Made by a program: the position numbers and the translations under genes. Shown here piece by piece: positions 60,876 through 64,000 of a DNA stretch of 64,000 nt. Within the stretch, counting starts at the first letter, position 1. Each line of letters opens with the position of its first letter. Source of the stretch: Seriola aureovittata (taxonomy: Eukaryota; Chordata; Actinopteri; Carangiformes; Carangidae); the NCBI RefSeq assembly GCF_021018895.1, contig NC_079371.1, positions 8,080,501-8,144,500 on the forward strand, in the 5' to 3' direction. The notes beneath the pieces were generated by a model. That model had not been told where the DNA came from. It saw only the letters and a list, made by a program, of their open reading frames with translations, and made no database searches.

Positions 60876-61645
60876 TCAGCAGTGAAACTTAAAGATGATC
60901 AGGACGATCCTCTTGTACTCCTTCCTGAAGTTGTGGTTCAGGACGCCATAGACGACAGCGTTGAGGCAGCTGTTGAAGTACGCCATGAAGTAGCTGGCCG
61001 TGAACAGCCACTCCGGTATGGCCCGGCTCAGCCTGGAGTCCAGCGCCACCGCCAGTCCGATCAGGTTCAGCGGCGCCCAGCAGACGGCAAAGAGCACGAA
61101 CACCACAAACATGGTGAGGAAGTTGCGGAGGTCGTGCGGCTTGATTTTGGGTCGCGAGTCCGGCTTGACCCTCCGCCTCACCTGGATGACAAGGATCCAG
61201 ATTCGCAGGTAGCAGTAGGTGACAATACCGATCGGCAGGATGAAGTGCACCACAACCACTGTGATGGTGTACAGCGAACTGACCGACTGGGCGAAGGTGC
61301 AGGAGTACACTCGAGGGTCATACTGCAGCGACTCCACGAACCAGTTGGGCACAATGGCCAGGATGGTGAGCGCCCAGACGAGCACAACGTAGCACATGGT
61401 GTTGCTGTTGGAGAAGAGTTTGTCGTACTTGAGGCTGTGGCAGATGTAGCAGTAGCGGTTGATGGCAATGCCCGTGATGTTGAAGATGGAGCCGATGACG
61501 CTGAGGCCCATCAGGAAGCCGCTGATCTGACAGTGGATGTAGCCGGCGATCCAGCCGTCATGGAAGATGGCGGTCAGGACCAGCGGGTAGGGATAGATGG
61601 CGACCACCAAGTCAGCGAGGGCCAGGCTCACCACGAAGGCGTTTC
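60876..61645 (-). CDS. mtnr1b: Melatonin receptor exon 2 (Mel1b/MT2-like), 3' part of the gene
   Basis: This exon encodes about 256 residues, from the end of the first intracellular loop (N-A-G-N junction, phase 1, acceptor ctctgcag) to a TGA. It is a Gi-type rhodopsin-family GPCR that senses melatonin at the plasma membrane. Visible marks: NRY in place of DRY ([19 protein letters not shown]), [26 protein letters not shown] in helix 6, and NAVVY in place of NPxxY in helix 7. Melatonin receptor genes have two coding exons split at this point by a long intron, so exon 1 lies past the window. The tail after helix 8 is very short (ending IIFKFHC) and lacks the long tail and PDZ-type end of human MT1. 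IFHDGW and the F-V-SL loop favour MT2/Mel1b, but Mel1d (mtnr1d) is possible. Confidence 0.95.
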
Positions 61646-61849
61646 CTGCAGAGTGAGAGGGGGAAGGTATGACATGAGATTTCAGGCATGACAGTGTGAA
61701 AGGTGTGTAATTACTTTGGTTTACCGCCAACTGCATTTATTTCGCAGGACTGACAAACATAACTATGAACATTTTTGAATGACTCTCTTCATTCCAGACA
61801 GCCATTTGTTTTCTCTTCATATTCTACTTAAATCAACTTGTCAAGTATT

Positions 61850-61925
61850 TACGGGGAGTCCGGCTCAGGTCACCAAGAAGAACCGGCTCTTTCGGCTCCC
61901 AAATGGCTCTTCATTTTACCACTTC
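61850..61925 (+). repeat. Teleost repeat fragment (GGCTCTTTCGGCTCCC-type)
   Basis: Contains gaaccggctctttcggctcc followed by caaatggctct, as in a common fish hAT-related repeat. Confidence 0.5.
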
Positions 61926-62765
61926 TGCCTTAAATAATTCAGCCAAATTTAGCAATGTTTTGACCTATAATTAGTATGTGTACACATATATCACTTAAAT
62001 TATTCAATGTAATTATACTAAACCTTATAATTTCCATAATTCCATAATTTTACATTATGTTTGGTATAAAATGATTAAATGTAAAAACATCCAACAATAT
62101 TACACATGTATTAAACGTTTTATTTATACAGAACGTTGTAGTGTTTTGCTAGAAAAACACTTAACAGACATGCATCTGGTAGCTGTACATAAATGTATGT
62201 CACAGTTCTAATGCTACTGTGATGTCCATATAAAATAAAATAATAGAATAAATGATAGGCTATCCAAAAAAACAAATCATTCAGTCTCTGATTATTGTTC
62301 TGAAATGCTCAATGTTGTTGTGTTTAACAGTGCTCCACCACTTGTTGAATATAAACTTTATCTAAAGTTTATCTGCACATTAAGACACTTTTTTTGTGTA
62401 CAAAGCCTCCTACAAACTTCCTCCCTCCACATCCGTGATCCCTGTGTAAATATTGATGGGCATCTCGCTCGACAGAGTGCAATTATTTAGTAATAAGCCT
62501 CCACTGATCAAAATGTGTATCTAAAGACGGCCGTTAAGAGGGTTGGAAAGAAAAAAGTTTCTTGGTCATTGGCTTTTTGCCCTTTGATGGAAGGTAATGG
62601 CATGTGTGGAAAATACAGTACAATACAGTGGTGGAAAACCAATTTTGTGTTCGAAATGTTGCTTTTCAAGCAGAGAGGCTGTGGCCAGAGGATTCAAATG
62701 TGTAGTATGTACCTAAGTGGAAAGGTTTAAGTGGACATCTGGTGGATGACTGAAAAACAAGTTAA

Positions 62766-62830
62766 AAACATTTCAGCGTACATGCTATGTGATATGGAAA
62801 ATATCACATAGCATGAACGCTGAAATGTTT
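62766..62830. repeat. Near-perfect 30-bp inverted repeat (hairpin)
   Basis: Arms 62766-62795 and 62801-62830 are reverse complements at 29 of 30 positions, with a 5-base loop (ggaaa). Each arm begins or ends with aaacatttcagcgt or its complement. Confidence 0.97.
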
Positions 62831-62959
62831 CTTCTAATAGAAGAAACAACATTATTATTATTATTGTTGGTCTCCTGGGTCTGGATTTCTAACCATATAG
62901 CTACAGAAGGTTGTCAATGCAACTCTTCTTGGGAGATGATCAGCAGCTTCTGGATGTGG

Positions 62960-63180
62960 GATTGTCCTTTTTGGGCTTGATTTTATCAGTCCAAAGCACT
63001 CGGTCTAAAGCACATGTGCATTTAAGGCCTGATTTTGTTAGTTTTTGCTGTAACATGCAATAAACCAATCAGAGTGCCATCTCCCATTCCCTTTAAAAGC
63101 CAGGCACTTCCACCTTGGCATCATGCTTTTATACTCGCGCAGTGTTTCAGAATAAGAATTAAATTCGAGTTGATTACATA
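62960..63180 (+). repeat. Probable hAT-related teleost repeat
   Basis: Contains aataaaccaatcagagtgcc, then atctcccattccctttaaaa and agccaggcac, a recurring sequence of a fish DNA transposon. Confidence 0.45.
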
Positions 63181-64000
63181 TTGTGACTGCCCAGTGAGCC
63201 CAGGCCCGACTGTGTGCCCGAGGAGCAAGGAAGGGTTGAGCGAATCAGTACACTGTGCACAGCTCTACAAAAAAGTAATGGCACAAATCACAATGTTAGG
63301 AATATTTTATGTTCTGAGAAGTGTAAATACATTTTCGGTTCATTATGAAACTTAGGACAAATTTAGTCAAAGTGAAGGATGGGAAACACTGGCAGATTTA
63401 CCAGGTAGTAAGAAAGAAAGCTTCTCTGCAGAGCCTGATTTATGTCCAACAGATTCCATGATGCATGGAAATGTTGTGCGACACTCATGTCACACAGAAT
63501 GCTACGATCTTCTGAGACTGTGTTGTAATGTTACACCTGACTTATCCAAACATCTGAAGCACATTTTCAGCACACTCTGGTAACAGGCAGAGTATATGTG
63601 CATTGTGCACCCGGTTCTCTTTGCACCAGTTGTAAGGCCCTTTATGTCTTTGGGTCAAATTTTACAACTCGAAGTTTGAAAAGAACTGGAACCAGTGGCT
63701 GCTTGAAATAAGTCTACAACACGGTTTCTTGTTTTTACACTTTCTTTCCATTCCTTTGGAAAACACTATGCCCTTCCATCTTAAACAGTGCTTTATAAAT
63801 GTAATTTTGATTATCATACATTTTGGACAATGGTTGGTGTCTTATGTGGACAAAACAGTACAGTAAAGATGTTGTCTCTGGGTCTTAGAACTTGTTAATT
63901 TATAGGATATTTCCTGGCATTTTTTAGATAGAAAGGAACGAGTTCCTTCAAAAAAAAACAGCAAACCACAAATAAAAGAAAACGAGGTAAAGCAGTAGAC

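Larger units (their letters stand above)
61646..64000 (-). other. Intron 1 of the melatonin receptor (partial)
   Basis: By the two-exon structure of the family this is intron; no segment encodes the expected first helix (GNLLVILSV...KLRNA), so exon 1 is outside. It contains repeats at 61850-61925 and about 62960-63180 and the hairpin at 62766-62830. Confidence 0.75.

Noticed and set aside
60882..61691. 269-codon plus-strand open frame opposite the melatonin receptor
   Set aside because: It is an antisense shadow of GC-rich receptor coding sequence, low in hydrophobic residues, with no family resemblance.
61646..61736. Upstream extension of the receptor frame past the exon-2 acceptor
   Set aside because: The sequence before GNAFVVSL is a pyrimidine-rich intron end with a clean ctctgcag acceptor at the conserved family intron position.

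Overview
The window is vertebrate nuclear DNA, almost certainly from a ray-finned (percomorph-like) teleost. It is AT-rich, has long introns with GT-AG splice sites, and is crowded with repeats I recognise as teleost families: hAT-type MITEs, Tc1/mariner copies, L2-like and other LINE fragments, and a tRNA-derived SINE. There are no bacterial features, CRISPR arrays or rRNA genes, and the only tRNA-like promoter belongs to the SINE.

Layout. (1) About 1-2.4 kb: upstream flank. (2) 2.4-38.9 kb, plus strand: a complete proton-coupled amino-acid transporter gene, slc36a1. I rebuilt eleven coding exons that join in frame into a 481-residue protein; the last intron alone is about 21 kb and holds mostly transposon debris. 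(3) 38.9-45.2 kb: the transporter's 3' flank, with repeats and a decayed Tc1/mariner copy. (4) 45.24-47.36 kb, plus strand: a candidate small gene that I do not recognise. Five or six short exons join in one frame to about 149 residues. (5) 50.1-50.8 kb: a possible promoter (CTCF-like site, TATA box) with two splice-bounded exons and little coding content. (6) 51-60.8 kb: repeats, including a long (TG)n tract, a Tc1 copy and a two-copy element. (7) 60.88-61.65 kb, minus strand: the large second exon of a melatonin receptor (Mel1b/MT2-like). Its first exon lies beyond the right edge, so 61.65-64 kb is its intron.

The two named genes are not known to share a pathway. Their linkage is informative: in human, MTNR1B sits beside SLC36A4 and FAT3, while SLC36A1 sits beside FAT2. 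A melatonin receptor next to an SLC36A1-type transporter therefore looks like a surviving piece of an ancestral FAT-MTNR-SLC36 block, and the receptor subtype needs a tree. The most novel-looking items are the unrecognised gene at 45.2-47.4 kb, the promoter-like segment at 50.1 kb, a near-perfect 30-bp hairpin at 62.8 kb and a large inverted repeat at 28.6/30.1 kb.
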